Shown piece by piece: positions 36,864-44,765 of a stretch of DNA of 64,000 nt (positions are counted from its first letter, which is position 1; every line of letters starts with the position of its first letter). This stretch comes from JACVRW01 sp963811055 (GTDB lineage Bacteria; Actinomycetota; Thermoleophilia; Solirubrobacterales; Thermoleophilaceae): positions 682,001 to 746,000 of the forward strand of contig CAWEPQ010000019.1 in assembly GCA_963811055.1 (NCBI GenBank), written 5' to 3'. Both the position numbers and the translations under genes were made by a program. The notes below the pieces were generated by a model. The model worked only from the letters and a program-made list of their open reading frames with translations, had not been told where the DNA came from and did not search any database.

Positions 36864-37889
36864 GTGGACGGTAGGAGCGTGCTCGTCACCGGGGGGTCTG
36901 GGTTCATCGGCTCCCACTGCATCCTCGACCTGCTGCGGGGCGGGTATCGAGTGCGCACGACGGTGCGTTCGCCCGATCGTGAGGCGACCGTGCGCGAGCT
37001 GCTCGGCGCGGAGAGCGCCGACGCGCTCTCGTTCGCGACCGCCGACCTCATGTCCGAAGCCGGGTGGGCCGAGGCCGTGTCAGGGTGCGACTTCGTGCTC
37101 CACGTGGCCTCGCCGTTCCCGCTGGGCCCGCCCAAGCACGAGGACGACCTGATCGTTCCGGCCCGCGAGGGTGCGCTACGGGTGCTGGCGGCCGCGCGGG
37201 ACGCACAGGTCAAGCGCGTCGTGATGACCTCGTCGTTCGCGGCCATCGGCTACGGCACGGCCGAAGACAGGCAGTTCACCGAGGAGGATTGGACCAACCC
37301 CGACGGCGACGGCGTCAGCGCCTACGCCAAGTCGAAGACGCTCGCCGAGCGCGCGGCCTGGGACTTCATCGCCAAGGACGGCGCCGGTCTCGAGCTGTCG
37401 GTGGTCAACCCCGTCGGCGTCTTCGGCCCCGTGCTCGGCTCGGACTACTCGACGTCGATCCAACTCGTCAAGCGCCTGCTCGACGGCGCGATGCCGGGGA
37501 TCCCGCGGGTGGCCTTCGGCATCGTCGACGTCCGCGACGTTGCGGAAATGCACGTGCGCGCTATGACGGAGCCGGCGGCCGCCGGCGAGCGCTTCCTGGC
37601 GGTGGCCGGCGAGTTCATGACCGTCGCCGAGATCGCCGCCGTGCTGCGCGAGCGGATGGGCGCCGACGCGAGCAAGGTGCCCACGCGCATGCTGCCCAAC
37701 TGGCTAGTGCGCGTGGTGTCGCGCTTCGACTCGTCGGTCAAGCAGATCGTTCCCGAGCTCGGCAAGGTCAAGCAGGCCAGCAACGAGAAGGCCAAGCGGG
37801 TGCTCGGCTGGGCCCCGCGCTCGAACGAGGAGGCGATCGTGGCGAGTGCCGAGAGCCTGCTTCGCGTGGGCAGCCCCGAGCGGGCCTAG
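36864..37889 (+). CDS. NAD(P)-dependent epimerase/dihydroflavonol-4-reductase-like
   Basis: 341 residues of extended SDR type: VLVTGGSGFIGSHCILDLL at the N-terminus (Rossmann TGGxGxxG), VLHVASPFPLGPPKHEDDLI, the catalytic serine in MTSSFAAIGYG and the YAKSK tyrosine/lysine pair (about residue 155). Start GTG at 36864 immediately before this motif. Substrates of this group are diverse ketones and aldehydes. Six bases separate it from the next gene. Confidence 0.9.
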   Translation: MDGRSVLVTGGSGFIGSHCILDLLRGGYRVRTTVRSPDREATVRELLGAESADALSFATADLMSEAGWAEAVSGCDFVLHVASPFPLGPPKHEDDLIVPAREGALRVLAAARDAQVKRVVMTSSFAAIGYGTAEDRQFTEEDWTNPDGDGVSAYAKSKTLAERAAWDFIAKDGAGLELSVVNPVGVFGPVLGSDYSTSIQLVKRLLDGAMPGIPRVAFGIVDVRDVAEMHVRAMTEPAAAGERFLAVAGEFMTVAEIAAVLRERMGADASKVPTRMLPNWLVRVVSRFDSSVKQIVPELGKVKQASNEKAKRVLGWAPRSNEEAIVASAESLLRVGSPERA

Positions 37890-37894
37890 GCCGC

Positions 37895-39130
37895 GTGGCG
37901 AGAAGGCATCGGGGCGCAGCCGGCCGGGCGGGCCTCGGCGCGGTGCTGTGCCTCGCTCTGGCGGCGCCGGCTCAGGCGGCGTCCAGGTGCACCGGCACGG
38001 GCTGGCTCGGAGCCTGGGCCACCTCGCCGGCTCACGCCGACACGGCCCTGCTCGAGGACCAGACGCTGCGGCTGGTGGTCAACCCGACAGCGGGCGGGAG
38101 GGTGGTGCGGGTGCGAGTGTCCAACCGCTTCGGCTCGTCCCCGCTGCGCCTGGGCGGCGCGACGATCGCGCGGCGCGCCTCGGGCGCCGCCGTGGTGCGC
38201 GGCACGCTGCGCCGGCTGACCTTCGCCGGCGGGCGCCGTACCACGATCGGCCCGGGCGCCAGCGCGGCCAGCGATGCCGTGCGGCTGCGCGTCCGCGCCT
38301 TCCGGGACCTCTCGATCAGCATCCACGTGCGGAGCGCGGCCGGCGGGGTGACGAGGCATCCCTTTGCGTTCCAGACGTCCTACCTGGGCACGGGGAACGC
38401 CATCGCCGACACCGGCGGTGGCGCCTTCGCCCAGACCACCACCAGCTGGAGCCTGCTCGCGGGCGTGGACGTGCGCGCGCCGCGAAGCGCCGGGGCGGTG
38501 GTCGCGTTCGGCGCCTCGTCGGTGGACGGCACCGGCTCCCCGGTGGGCGCCAACCACAGGTTCACGGACTACCTGGCCCGGCGCCTGCAGCGGCGGCACG
38601 GGCCGCGGCTGTCCGTGCTCAACGCGGGGATCGCCGGGAACCGTCTGCTCGAGGGCGCCGCCAACGCCTTCGGTCCCAGCCTGCTCAGCCGTGCGCGACG
38701 CGACGTGGTCCGCCAGCCGGGAGCCAGCGACGTGATCCTGTGGCTGGGCTCGGGCAACGACTTCCGCATTCCGCCGGCGCCGCCGGCGCGATCCGCGATC
38801 CGCGGCCTGAAGACGCTGATCGCGCGCCTGCATCGTCAGGGGCTGAACGTCGTTCTCGCCACGATCTCACCGTCGGCGGGCTCGATCTTCCCCACCGCGG
38901 ACGGGGTGGCCGCGCTGAACGCCAAGGTGCGCGCGGTCAACGCGTGGATCCTGTCGAGCAAGGTCGCGGACGCGGTGGTGGACTTGGGCGCGGTGCTCCG
39001 CGATCCTGCCAGACACGACTTCCTCGCCCGCCGTTACGACAGCGGCGACGGGCAGCACCCGAACTCCGCCGGCTACCGGGCGGTGGCGAGGGCGATCGAC
39101 CTGTCGGCGCTGCGAGGTCCCGCCTGCTGA
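37895..39130 (+). CDS. Secreted SGNH/GDSL-family hydrolase
   Basis: 411 residues with a signal sequence (GLGAVLCLALAAPAQA). An N-terminal beta domain precedes the hydrolase. Block I is VVAFGASSVDGTGS, where the usual GDS is GAS while the serine is kept; block II/III region NAGIAGNRLLEG and LWLGSGNDF; block V DGQHPNSAGYRAVA with D and H. So the Ser-His-Asp set can be assembled although Asp of GDS is lost. Likely an esterase or deacetylase outside the cell. Confidence 0.87.
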   Translation: MARRHRGAAGRAGLGAVLCLALAAPAQAASRCTGTGWLGAWATSPAHADTALLEDQTLRLVVNPTAGGRVVRVRVSNRFGSSPLRLGGATIARRASGAAVVRGTLRRLTFAGGRRTTIGPGASAASDAVRLRVRAFRDLSISIHVRSAAGGVTRHPFAFQTSYLGTGNAIADTGGGAFAQTTTSWSLLAGVDVRAPRSAGAVVAFGASSVDGTGSPVGANHRFTDYLARRLQRRHGPRLSVLNAGIAGNRLLEGAANAFGPSLLSRARRDVVRQPGASDVILWLGSGNDFRIPPAPPARSAIRGLKTLIARLHRQGLNVVLATISPSAGSIFPTADGVAALNAKVRAVNAWILSSKVADAVVDLGAVLRDPARHDFLARRYDSGDGQHPNSAGYRAVARAIDLSALRGPAC

Positions 39131-39160
39131 AGGGCCCGTCACGCTCGGCGCCTGGGGTCG

Positions 39161-39193
39161 GGAGTGAGGCGGGACAAACTCGCACCTCACTCC
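39161..39193 (+). terminator. Possible transcription terminator hairpin after the SGNH gene
   Basis: GGAGTGAGG (39161-39169) and CCTCACTCC (39185-39193) are perfect 9-base arms around a 15-base loop, 30 bases after the stop at 39130. There is no T run, so a hairpin-only terminator is the most that can be said. Confidence 0.5.
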
Positions 39194-39223
39194 GACCTCG
39201 TGGCGTGCCGCCGCTCTCGGAGC

Positions 39224-39267
39224 GTGGGCCGACTTAACGGGTCCCATAGCCCGGTAACTCGGCCCAC
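39224..39267. repeat. Long imperfect hairpin
   Basis: GTGGGCCGA (39224-39232) pairs with TCGGCCCAC (39259-39267), and inside it TTAACGGG pairs with CCCGGTAA with one mismatch, giving an 18-pair stem with two mismatches and an 8-base loop. It lies in a 590-base gap with no intact gene. A bidirectional terminator or a REP-like repeat end is possible. Confidence 0.55.
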
Positions 39268-39424
39268 ACTCGGGCGGCTGCATCCAATGGGCCAGGAGAC
39301 GCACGAAGGTGACAAGAGACGCACCCGGCACCGCCCCCCTGCCCAGCAAACCAGCCACCCGCCGAACCGGCGCGGCGCCCGCGCGGAGCGAGGGCGTCCG
39401 ACTGGGCCTACGTGGAGGTCTCCC

Positions 39425-39643
39425 GTCGACGATGCCGGTACCGGCCGGTGCGGCGAACGGAAAACGCCGTCGCCGGAGCAAGACGAGGATGACGGCCGCG
39501 ACCGCCGGCGCGGCGAACCAGGTCGAGCTGGTCGGCGCGTCGACGTCCTCTCTGAGGGCCACCTCCAGGGCGGCGGCCACGGCACCGAGGACGATCACCA
39601 CGTCGAACGCGTGCCGGCGGGCCAGGGCCAGTGGACGGTTCAC
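39425..39643 (-). pseudogene. N-terminal remnant of a membrane sensor kinase
   Basis: The minus-strand frame from the GTG at 39643 begins like the membrane part of a NarL-type sensor kinase: two helices FDVVIVLGAVAAALEVAL and WFAAPAVAAVILVLL separated by acidic residues, then LRRRRFPFAAPAG. After about 73 residues similarity to a protein disappears into arginine-rich shadow frame. No kinase core follows, so this is a truncated gene start or relic. Confidence 0.45.
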
Positions 39644-39664
39644 GGTATGAACGTAATGCAGGCG

Positions 39665-39704
39665 GCCGTTCTGCGCCTCCTACTTGGGTAGGAGAGCGAA
39701 CGGC
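39665..39704 (+). promoter_or_regulatory. Nested hairpin in the leader of the DksA-like gene
   Basis: Outer arms GCCGTTC (39665-39671) and GAACGGC (39698-39704); inner arms CTCCTAC and GTAGGAG (39677-39683, 39688-39694) with a TTGG loop. It ends 19 bases before the ATG at 39724 and just before the GAAAGGTGG ribosome site, so it is placed to act on translation or to terminate transcription coming from upstream. Confidence 0.55.
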
Positions 39705-39723
39705 GCGAGCGAAAGGTGGGTGC

Positions 39724-40071
39724 ATGGATCCGAATCACGCCCGAGAACTACTTGCACGCGAGCGAAAGCGCCTGGAAGAGGCGCTCGCCGCCCTCCGGCC
39801 CCAGCCCGACGAGGAGCTGTCCCACCTCGACCAGCATCCGGCCGACGACGGCACCGAGGTGTTCGAGGAGGAACGCGACCAGGGCCTGGCGGACCCGCTG
39901 CGCGAGGAGCTGGCAGCGGTGGAGCGGGCCGAGCGCCGGGTGGAGGAGGGGACCTACGGCATCTCGGTGGAGAGCGGGGAGCCGATCCCCGACGAGCGGC
40001 TGGAGGCGGTCCCGTGGGCGGAGCGCACCACGGAGGAGCAGGACAGATTCGAGGGCCGGCGGCGCCACTGA
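39724..40071 (+). CDS. DksA/TraR-like protein without zinc finger
   Basis: 115 residues: acidic coiled-coil (ARERKRLEEALAAL, DEELSHLDQHPADDGTEVFEEERDQGL) and the DksA-type tail VEEGTYGISVESGEPIPDERLEAVPWAERT, but the four cysteines of the zinc finger are absent. This cysteine-free form is common in actinobacteria. The DxxDxA-like tip is not obvious, so RNA polymerase binding is an inference from family. Confidence 0.85.
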   Translation: MDPNHARELLARERKRLEEALAALRPQPDEELSHLDQHPADDGTEVFEEERDQGLADPLREELAAVERAERRVEEGTYGISVESGEPIPDERLEAVPWAERTTEEQDRFEGRRRH

Positions 40072-40113
40072 GCGCCGCGCATCACCTACGCCGTGGTGCC
40101 TCCGAGCTGACGG

Positions 40114-40496
40114 TCAGCCGGGCACCACCATCGGAGCCCCGCTGGCGGGACACGGCACCACCAGGCACCGCAACCCGAACACCGCCTCCACCAGCTCGGC
40201 GGTCACGATCTCGGAGGGAGGCCCCTGCGCCACCACAGCGCCCTCGTGCAGGGCGATCAGATGCGTCGCGTAGCGGCAGGCGTGGTTGAGGTCGTGCAGC
40301 ACCGCCACGAGCGTGCGCCCCTCCCGGTGCAGTTCGGCGCAGAGGTCGAGCACCTCCACCTGGTGGGCGATGTCGAGGAAGGTGGTGGGCTCGTCGAGCA
40401 GCATCACCGGCGAGGCCTGCGCGAGCGCCATCGCCAGCCAGACGCGCTGGCGCTGGCCGCCGGAGAGCTCGTCCACCTGGCCGCGGCGACGGTCGC
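40114..40496 (-). pseudogene. C-terminal remnant of a FecE/BtuD-type siderophore ABC ATPase
   Basis: The frame keeps only the second half of an ATPase: signature VDELSGGQRQRVWLAMALAQ, Walker B VMLLDEPTTFLDIAHQ and switch AVLHDLNHACRYATH, then the usual C-terminus. The Walker A half is missing; homology stops at about 40490, where the DNA switches to a fragment of a binding protein on the other strand. A deletion or inversion is the simplest reading. Confidence 0.8.
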
Positions 40497-40931
40497 GCGC
40501 TGGTCAAGGGGCTCAAGGCCGACTAAACCAAGGTCGCCGCCGCCCATCCCGAGTTCCGCGGCAAGACGGTGACCTTCAGCCAGAACGCGTTCTACGACGG
40601 CCTCATCTACGCCTACCCCGACGGGCTGGCCACGGACTTCCTCACGATGCTCGGCTTCACGATCAATCCGAAGCTCACCCCGCTCATCGAGAGGGAGGGT
40701 GAGCAGGTGGGCGTCTCGGCGGAGCGCCTGGACGTGCTCGACGCCGACGTGCTGGTGTTCGCCACGGAGAAGCCATCGGAGGTCGCGGACCTGTTCGAGG
40801 TCCCCACGTTCCCCAAGCTCGACGCGGTCTTCATCAGCCCGCTGAGCCTGCCCTACACGCTGGAGCACCTGACCCCGCAGCTCAAGGCGGCTGTCAGGGG
40901 CAGGGCTCCGCGGAAGGTGCTCGGCGGCTAG
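40497..40931 (+). pseudogene. C-terminal remnant of an iron-siderophore binding protein, with in-frame stop
   Basis: Plus-strand frame from about 40497 reads ALVKGLKAD, then a TAA at 40524-40526, then TKVAAAHPEFRGKTVTFSQNAF and continues to the end of a FepB/FecB-type binding protein (YAYPDGLATDFLTMLGF, KAAVRGRAPRKVLGG). The first half and signal peptide are missing. The in-frame stop plus truncation make this a dead gene; the frame after 40569 is merely open. It shares the junction with the ATPase remnant. Confidence 0.8.
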
Positions 40932-42049
40932 TGCCCGTAGTCCAGGCGGACCACCTCGCCGGTGCCGATCTCCGTGCTGTGGTTGGAGATGAAGATGTCT
41001 CCCCAGCGGCTGATCGCCAGTCCGCCCGGGCCCACCAGGCCCTCGCCCACCACCAGCTTGGGCGCGCCGCCCTTGCGGCTCACCCGGTAGAGCGCCCCGG
41101 CCGTGTCGCCTGAGAGCAGTCCGTTCTTGGTGATCTCGAGCACGTAGAGATTGCCGCGCCGGTCGAATGCGATGTCGATGATGTTGGTGAAGCCCGAGGC
41201 CACGACCTCCGGAGCCTCGCCGCGCTCCACGCGGTAGACGTTCGCGCCGCCGACCGGGAACGGGAAGCCGGTGAGCTGGCCGACGTAGAGCGCGCCGTCA
41301 GGGCCCGCCACCACGGATGTGGGCACGGCCTGCATCGGCAGCTCCGGCGGCAGGTCCGGTATTCCGGGCGGCGCCGGCACCAGCCGGGACGGGAACACAG
41401 CTGCCGTGGACAGGCCCCGGCGGCTGACGTTCACCAGGGTGTTGCCTCCGGCGTCCGCCACCACGGCCTTGCCCCAGCGCGAGAGGACGGAGTAGGGGTT
41501 GCTGTCCACGCCCTCGCCGTCGGGATCCTCCGCAGCCTCGAAGCCGGTCAGATCGGCGATCGCGCGCGCACGGCCGCGCGAAGAGACCGAGTAGAGATGG
41601 CCCAGGCCCTCGCCCAGCGGGCCGAACGCGTCGCGCGTCTCGGGGGAGCCGCCGAGCCCGAGAATCACGTAGGCGTCGCCCCAGCCCTTGAGGGCGATGT
41701 CATGGGGCCCCGTGGCGGAGCCATCGGCGCCGGCCACGGACGGCAGTCCGGTCACGATTCGCCGCTGGCCGCCGCGCCAGATCTTCGTCACGGCGCCGGT
41801 GCTGCCCACGCACACCTCGCCCTCGTCCTCGGGGCCGGCCACGCACGGGCCGGTGCCCCCGCGGCCGGCCTCGGCCACGTAGATGGATCCCGACTTGCTC
41901 ACCTCGAGCCCGCGTGGGTTGTCGAGGCCGCTGGCCACGACCTCCAGGGACGGAGTGTGGGCGGCTGCGGTTCCGCCCAGGCACGACAGGGCGGCGAGCA
42001 CGACGAACAGGAAGACGAAGCGCAACCTCGGCGGCACGGGGAAGCTCAC
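40928..42049 (-). CDS. ScyD/ScyE-family secreted beta-propeller protein
   Basis: 373 residues from the GTG at 42049, giving a signal peptide (VFLFVVLAALSCLGGTAAA). Beta-propeller-like repeats: GLDNPRGLEVSKSGSIYVAEAGRGG, GPHDIALKGWGDAYVILGLGG, PTSVVAGPDGALYVGQLTGFPFPVGGANVYRV, GFTNIIDIAFDRRGNLYVLEI, GPGGLAISRWGDIFISNHS. This is the ScyD/ScyE family, named from cyanobacterial scytonemin clusters; most members have no known activity. Stop shares CTAG with the binding-protein remnant. Confidence 0.87.
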   Translation of the reverse strand: MSFPVPPRLRFVFLFVVLAALSCLGGTAAAHTPSLEVVASGLDNPRGLEVSKSGSIYVAEAGRGGTGPCVAGPEDEGEVCVGSTGAVTKIWRGGQRRIVTGLPSVAGADGSATGPHDIALKGWGDAYVILGLGGSPETRDAFGPLGEGLGHLYSVSSRGRARAIADLTGFEAAEDPDGEGVDSNPYSVLSRWGKAVVADAGGNTLVNVSRRGLSTAAVFPSRLVPAPPGIPDLPPELPMQAVPTSVVAGPDGALYVGQLTGFPFPVGGANVYRVERGEAPEVVASGFTNIIDIAFDRRGNLYVLEITKNGLLSGDTAGALYRVSRKGGAPKLVVGEGLVGPGGLAISRWGDIFISNHSTEIGTGEVVRLDYGH

Positions 42050-42081
42050 TTTCGGACGGGACCCTTGCTTGGCGCGAGAAA

Positions 42082-43233
42082 CTAACGCGGCCGCGGCCAC
42101 CGCGTCAAGACGATTGGGCGGTCGCGCCGTCCGGGTGAATCGGGCCGCTCGTCTCGCGCAGGCTCTCGCCCGCTACGTCCCGTGCGCACCGCGATCACCT
42201 CGGCCAGGATGGACACGGCCGTCTCCACCGGGGTGCGCGCGCCCACGTCGAGCCCGCAGGGCGCATGGATCCTCTCGATCGCCTGCTCGTCCAGCCCCGC
42301 CTCGCGAAGACGCTCGACGCGCCGGTCCTGGGTGCGGCGACTGCCGAGCGCGCCCACGTAGCCGGCGCCGGTGGCGAGCGTCGCGATCAGCGCGGGCTCG
42401 TCGAACTTCGCGTCGTGGGTGAACACCAGCACCACGTCGCGCGGGCCGAGCTCCTGGCCCTCCATGTAGCGGTCGGGCCAGTCCACCACCACCTCGGCGG
42501 ACTGCGAGAACCGCGGGCTGTTCACGAACGGGCCGCGCGCGTCGCAGATCGTGACCCGGTAGCCGACCTCCGTTGCCAGCTTGGCCATCTCCGCCGAGAA
42601 GTCGATCGCTCCGAAGATCACCATCCGCGGGTGTGTGGAGAACGCCTGGATGTACACGGCGAGCTCGGAGCCCATCACCTCGCCGCCCGCCCCGTAACGG
42701 CGCACGCGCGAAAGGCCCTCGTCGAGCTGTCCGTGCGCGTCGCGCTCGACGGAGCGATCGAGCAGGTCGCTGATTCCGAGGCTGCCCACGGCGCCGTCGT
42801 CGAGGATCGCCATCTTGGCGCCGGCGCCCTCGCCTTCCAGAAGCGTGGCCAGGGCCACCGGCTCACCGGCTTCTCGCGCGCGCGCGACGGCGTCGAGGGC
42901 CTCCAGGCCGTCACGGGCCTGCTCGTGCACGAAGACCCTGACCGTGCCACCGCACATGAGGCCGACCCCGGCGGCCTCCTCGTCGGAGACGCCATAGGTC
43001 ACCACGCTGGGCGCCGCGCCGCCGAGGATCCTCTGAGCCTCCTCGAACAGCGCGCCCTCCACGCAGCCGCCGGTGACCGAGCCCTCGATGTTGCCCAGCT
43101 CGTCCACGAGCATCTGCGCGCCGGGGTCGAGTGGCGCCGAGCCGATGCGCTCCACCAGCGTGGCGCCCACCACCCGGCGCCCGTCGCGCAACCAGCCCGC
43201 GGCGATGCTCTCTGAACTCGGCAGCGTGCTCAC
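42082..43233 (-). CDS. xdhC: XdhC/CoxF-family molybdenum hydroxylase maturation factor
   Basis: 383 residues from the GTG at 43233, preceded by GGAGC. N-terminal XdhC/CoxI domain (GRRVVGATLVERIGSAP, GNIEGSVTGGCVEGALFEEAQ), C-terminal Rossmann domain (MVIFGAIDFSAEMAKLATEVGYRVTICDARGPFV; VLVFTHDAKFDEPALIATLATGAGYVGALGSRRTQ). Such proteins load sulfurated molybdenum cofactor into CO dehydrogenase or xanthine dehydrogenase. It is divergent from the cox locus, so it very likely serves it; a second XdhC gene lies at 49150. Confidence 0.9.
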   Translation of the reverse strand: MSTLPSSESIAAGWLRDGRRVVGATLVERIGSAPLDPGAQMLVDELGNIEGSVTGGCVEGALFEEAQRILGGAAPSVVTYGVSDEEAAGVGLMCGGTVRVFVHEQARDGLEALDAVARAREAGEPVALATLLEGEGAGAKMAILDDGAVGSLGISDLLDRSVERDAHGQLDEGLSRVRRYGAGGEVMGSELAVYIQAFSTHPRMVIFGAIDFSAEMAKLATEVGYRVTICDARGPFVNSPRFSQSAEVVVDWPDRYMEGQELGPRDVVLVFTHDAKFDEPALIATLATGAGYVGALGSRRTQDRRVERLREAGLDEQAIERIHAPCGLDVGARTPVETAVSILAEVIAVRTGRSGREPARDERPDSPGRRDRPIVLTRWPRPR

Positions 43234-43675
43234 GTTAAGCTCCTTCCGGTCAAGATCCAAGGAGTACGACCGAGCGGACCGCGAAGCCGAGCAGCGCGGA
43301 GGAACTGCAGGCGGACGAGGCGGAGGCGAGGACAAGGGCGAGTGGGCGGAGACCGCGGACGAGGGCATCGTCCCGGCCGACTCGGAGGATCCGACGCGCC
43401 GCGCGAGATGCTGGACGAGGATCCGGAGCTCGGCAGCGAGGTGCTCGGCCGCACCACCGGCTCGACGATGGCCGGCGACCGAGGATGGCGTCGACCTGAG
43501 CGCGGCGACGAGGCTGACGCCACCACCGACGGCGGGCCGGAGTCGACGAGGCACGCCGAGCCGGACCTTAAGGACGTCGGCCGCCGCGTCCGACAAGCGA
43601 CGAGCAGACGGCGGGCTCGCAGGCTGCGACTGAGTTCTCGCACTCCCAGGGATAGTTTGCACGGCCGAGGGACAG
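43234..43675. promoter_or_regulatory. Divergent intergenic region upstream of the cox locus
   Basis: About 440 bases between the minus-strand xdhC and the first plus-strand membrane-protein gene. Several open frames cross it (137 residues on the minus strand, others on plus) but all are arginine/serine/proline-rich shadow-like sequences with no recognisable family, and none has a good ribosome site. It most likely contains the divergent promoters of xdhC and the cox genes. I see no clear palindrome. Confidence 0.4.
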
Positions 43676-43930
43676 CTGACGGTTGCGTCTACGGGCTGGA
43701 CGGTCGGGATCGTGCTCGGCGTCGTGGTGATCGCCGTCGCCGCGGCGATCGTGATCACGATCGTCGCGCTGGCGCAGCGCATCGCCAAGCAGGCCGCGAC
43801 CGCCGAGGAGGCGGTCGAGGTGGTGCGCGCGCAGACCGACGGGCTCGACGGCGTCGCGCGCATCAACGACTCCGGCGTGCGGATCCTGCACGCGGCCCGG
43901 GCGCTGCGGAAGGTGGCGGTCGGCAAGTGA
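43676..43930 (+). CDS. Small one-helix membrane protein 1 of 5
   Basis: About 84 residues. The frame is open from about 43670; the first usual start is GTG at 43712, but residues before it (QLTVASTGWTVGIV) look like a natural N-terminus, so the true start is unclear. One helix VLGVVVIAVAAAIVITIVAL, then a helical acidic/basic domain with A-x-x-AEEAVEVVRAQTDGLDG ending KVAVGK. Its stop overlaps the next GTG. No family recognised; first of five related-looking genes. Confidence 0.6.
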   Translation: MTVASTGWTVGIVLGVVVIAVAAAIVITIVALAQRIAKQAATAEEAVEVVRAQTDGLDGVARINDSGVRILHAARALRKVAVGK

Positions 43931-44248
43931 CGCGTGCGTCGCGCGTCTCGAGCGACGAGCTACTGGACGATCGCGCTGATCATCGGCCTGGTCGCGGCGC
44001 TGGTCGTCGCGGTGCTGCTGGTGATGCTGCTGCAGACGTCGCGCAGCATCCAGCGCTCGGTCGAGGGCCTGCTCGAGATCGCCGGCAAGGTCGGCGCCAA
44101 CACGGCGAACATCCCGCAGCTCGAGGCGACCGCCCCGGTGCTGGCGCTGATCGTCGACGAGGCGGTCGTGCAGGACGGCTACATGAACGCGCTCACCGAC
44201 GGGTTCGGCCAGGACGCCATGAGCACCGACACGCTACATCGCTCCTGA
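43928..44248 (+). CDS. Small one-helix membrane protein 2 of 5 (frame repaired)
   Basis: Begins with the GTG at 43928 overlapping the previous stop. One extra G at about 43957 must be removed to join VTRASRVSS to SYWTIALIIGLVAALVVAVLLVMLL, a single helix, followed by TSRSIQRSVEGLLEIAGKVGANTANIPQLEA and VLALIVDEAVVQDGYMNALTDGFG. About 100 residues. The end is either at the ATGA at 44219 or the stop at 44248. Single helix then a helical soluble domain, like its neighbours. Confidence 0.6.
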
Positions 44249-44494
44249 GCGTCCTCCTCGCCGTGGTCGTGATCGCGGTGCTGGCGGTCGCGCTGATCCT
44301 GGTCCGCCGGGCCTGACCGCGATCTCCGAGGGCCTGGCGACGCTGCGCCGCGCGCTCAGGGCGTCGAGGCCGAGCACCTGCGCCCGCTCGAGCCCGCGGT
44401 CAAGGCGATCAACGCCCAGTTCGACGTGATCCTCGGCGCGCTGCCCGGGATCGGGCGCAAGGCCGCGATCGTCGCCGAGCGGAGGCCGCGATGA
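44219..44494 (+). CDS. Small one-helix membrane protein 3 of 5 (frame repaired)
   Basis: Start ATG at 44219 (MST...). Frame breaks near 44230, 44305 and 44365 must be repaired to give TSLLSVLLAVVVIAVLAVALILVRR, a single helix, then LTAISEGLATL, GVEAEHLRPLEPAVKAINAQF, DVILGALPGIGRKAAIVAERR and a stop TGA at 44492 that overlaps the next ATG. About 90 residues. Same design as the neighbouring genes. Confidence 0.55.
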
Positions 44495-44765
44495 CGCTCT
44501 GGTGGATCGGCAACGTCGTGCTGCTCGTGGTGATCCTGCCCGTCGTCGTCTACCTGCTCAACGGCGTGCTGCGAGGCGGCGAGGAGCATCGTCCCGAGCG
44601 TCGAGGGGATCGCGGCCGTCGCGGCCGCGGGCTCGAAGGACCTCGACGCCGCCGCGCTGCTGCTGACCACGCAGGACAGGTCGACGCAGACGGTCGCGGG
44701 CGTGGCCGGCTACGGCGGCTCGCTCGACGTGATCCTCGACGACGCCGACGAGGAGGCAGGCCGAT
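44491..44765 (+). CDS. Small one-helix membrane protein 4 of 5 (frame repaired)
   Basis: ATG at 44491 overlapping the previous stop (ATGA). MTLWWIGNVVLLVVILPVVVYLLNGVL is a single helix with a short N-terminus; after removal of one G at about 44574 it continues ARSIVPSVEGIAAVAAAGSKD, then LLLTTQ and YGGSLDVILDDADEEAG. The stop is not clear but lies at or near the ATG of gene 5 (44764). About 90 residues. Confidence 0.55.

Noticed and set aside
38867..39643. 258-residue minus-strand protein
   Set aside because: Only the first 73 residues look like protein (two helices of a sensor kinase); the rest overlaps the SGNH gene in a shadow frame and crosses hairpins.
43230..43643. 137-residue minus-strand ORF upstream of xdhC
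   Set aside because: Composition is arginine/serine/proline shadow-like, no ribosome site, no family; treated as intergenic.
43342..44316. 324-residue plus-strand open frame over the start of the small membrane-protein genes
   Set aside because: Its translation has no motifs and crosses several small genes whose helices and overlapping start/stop codons are clear in other frames.
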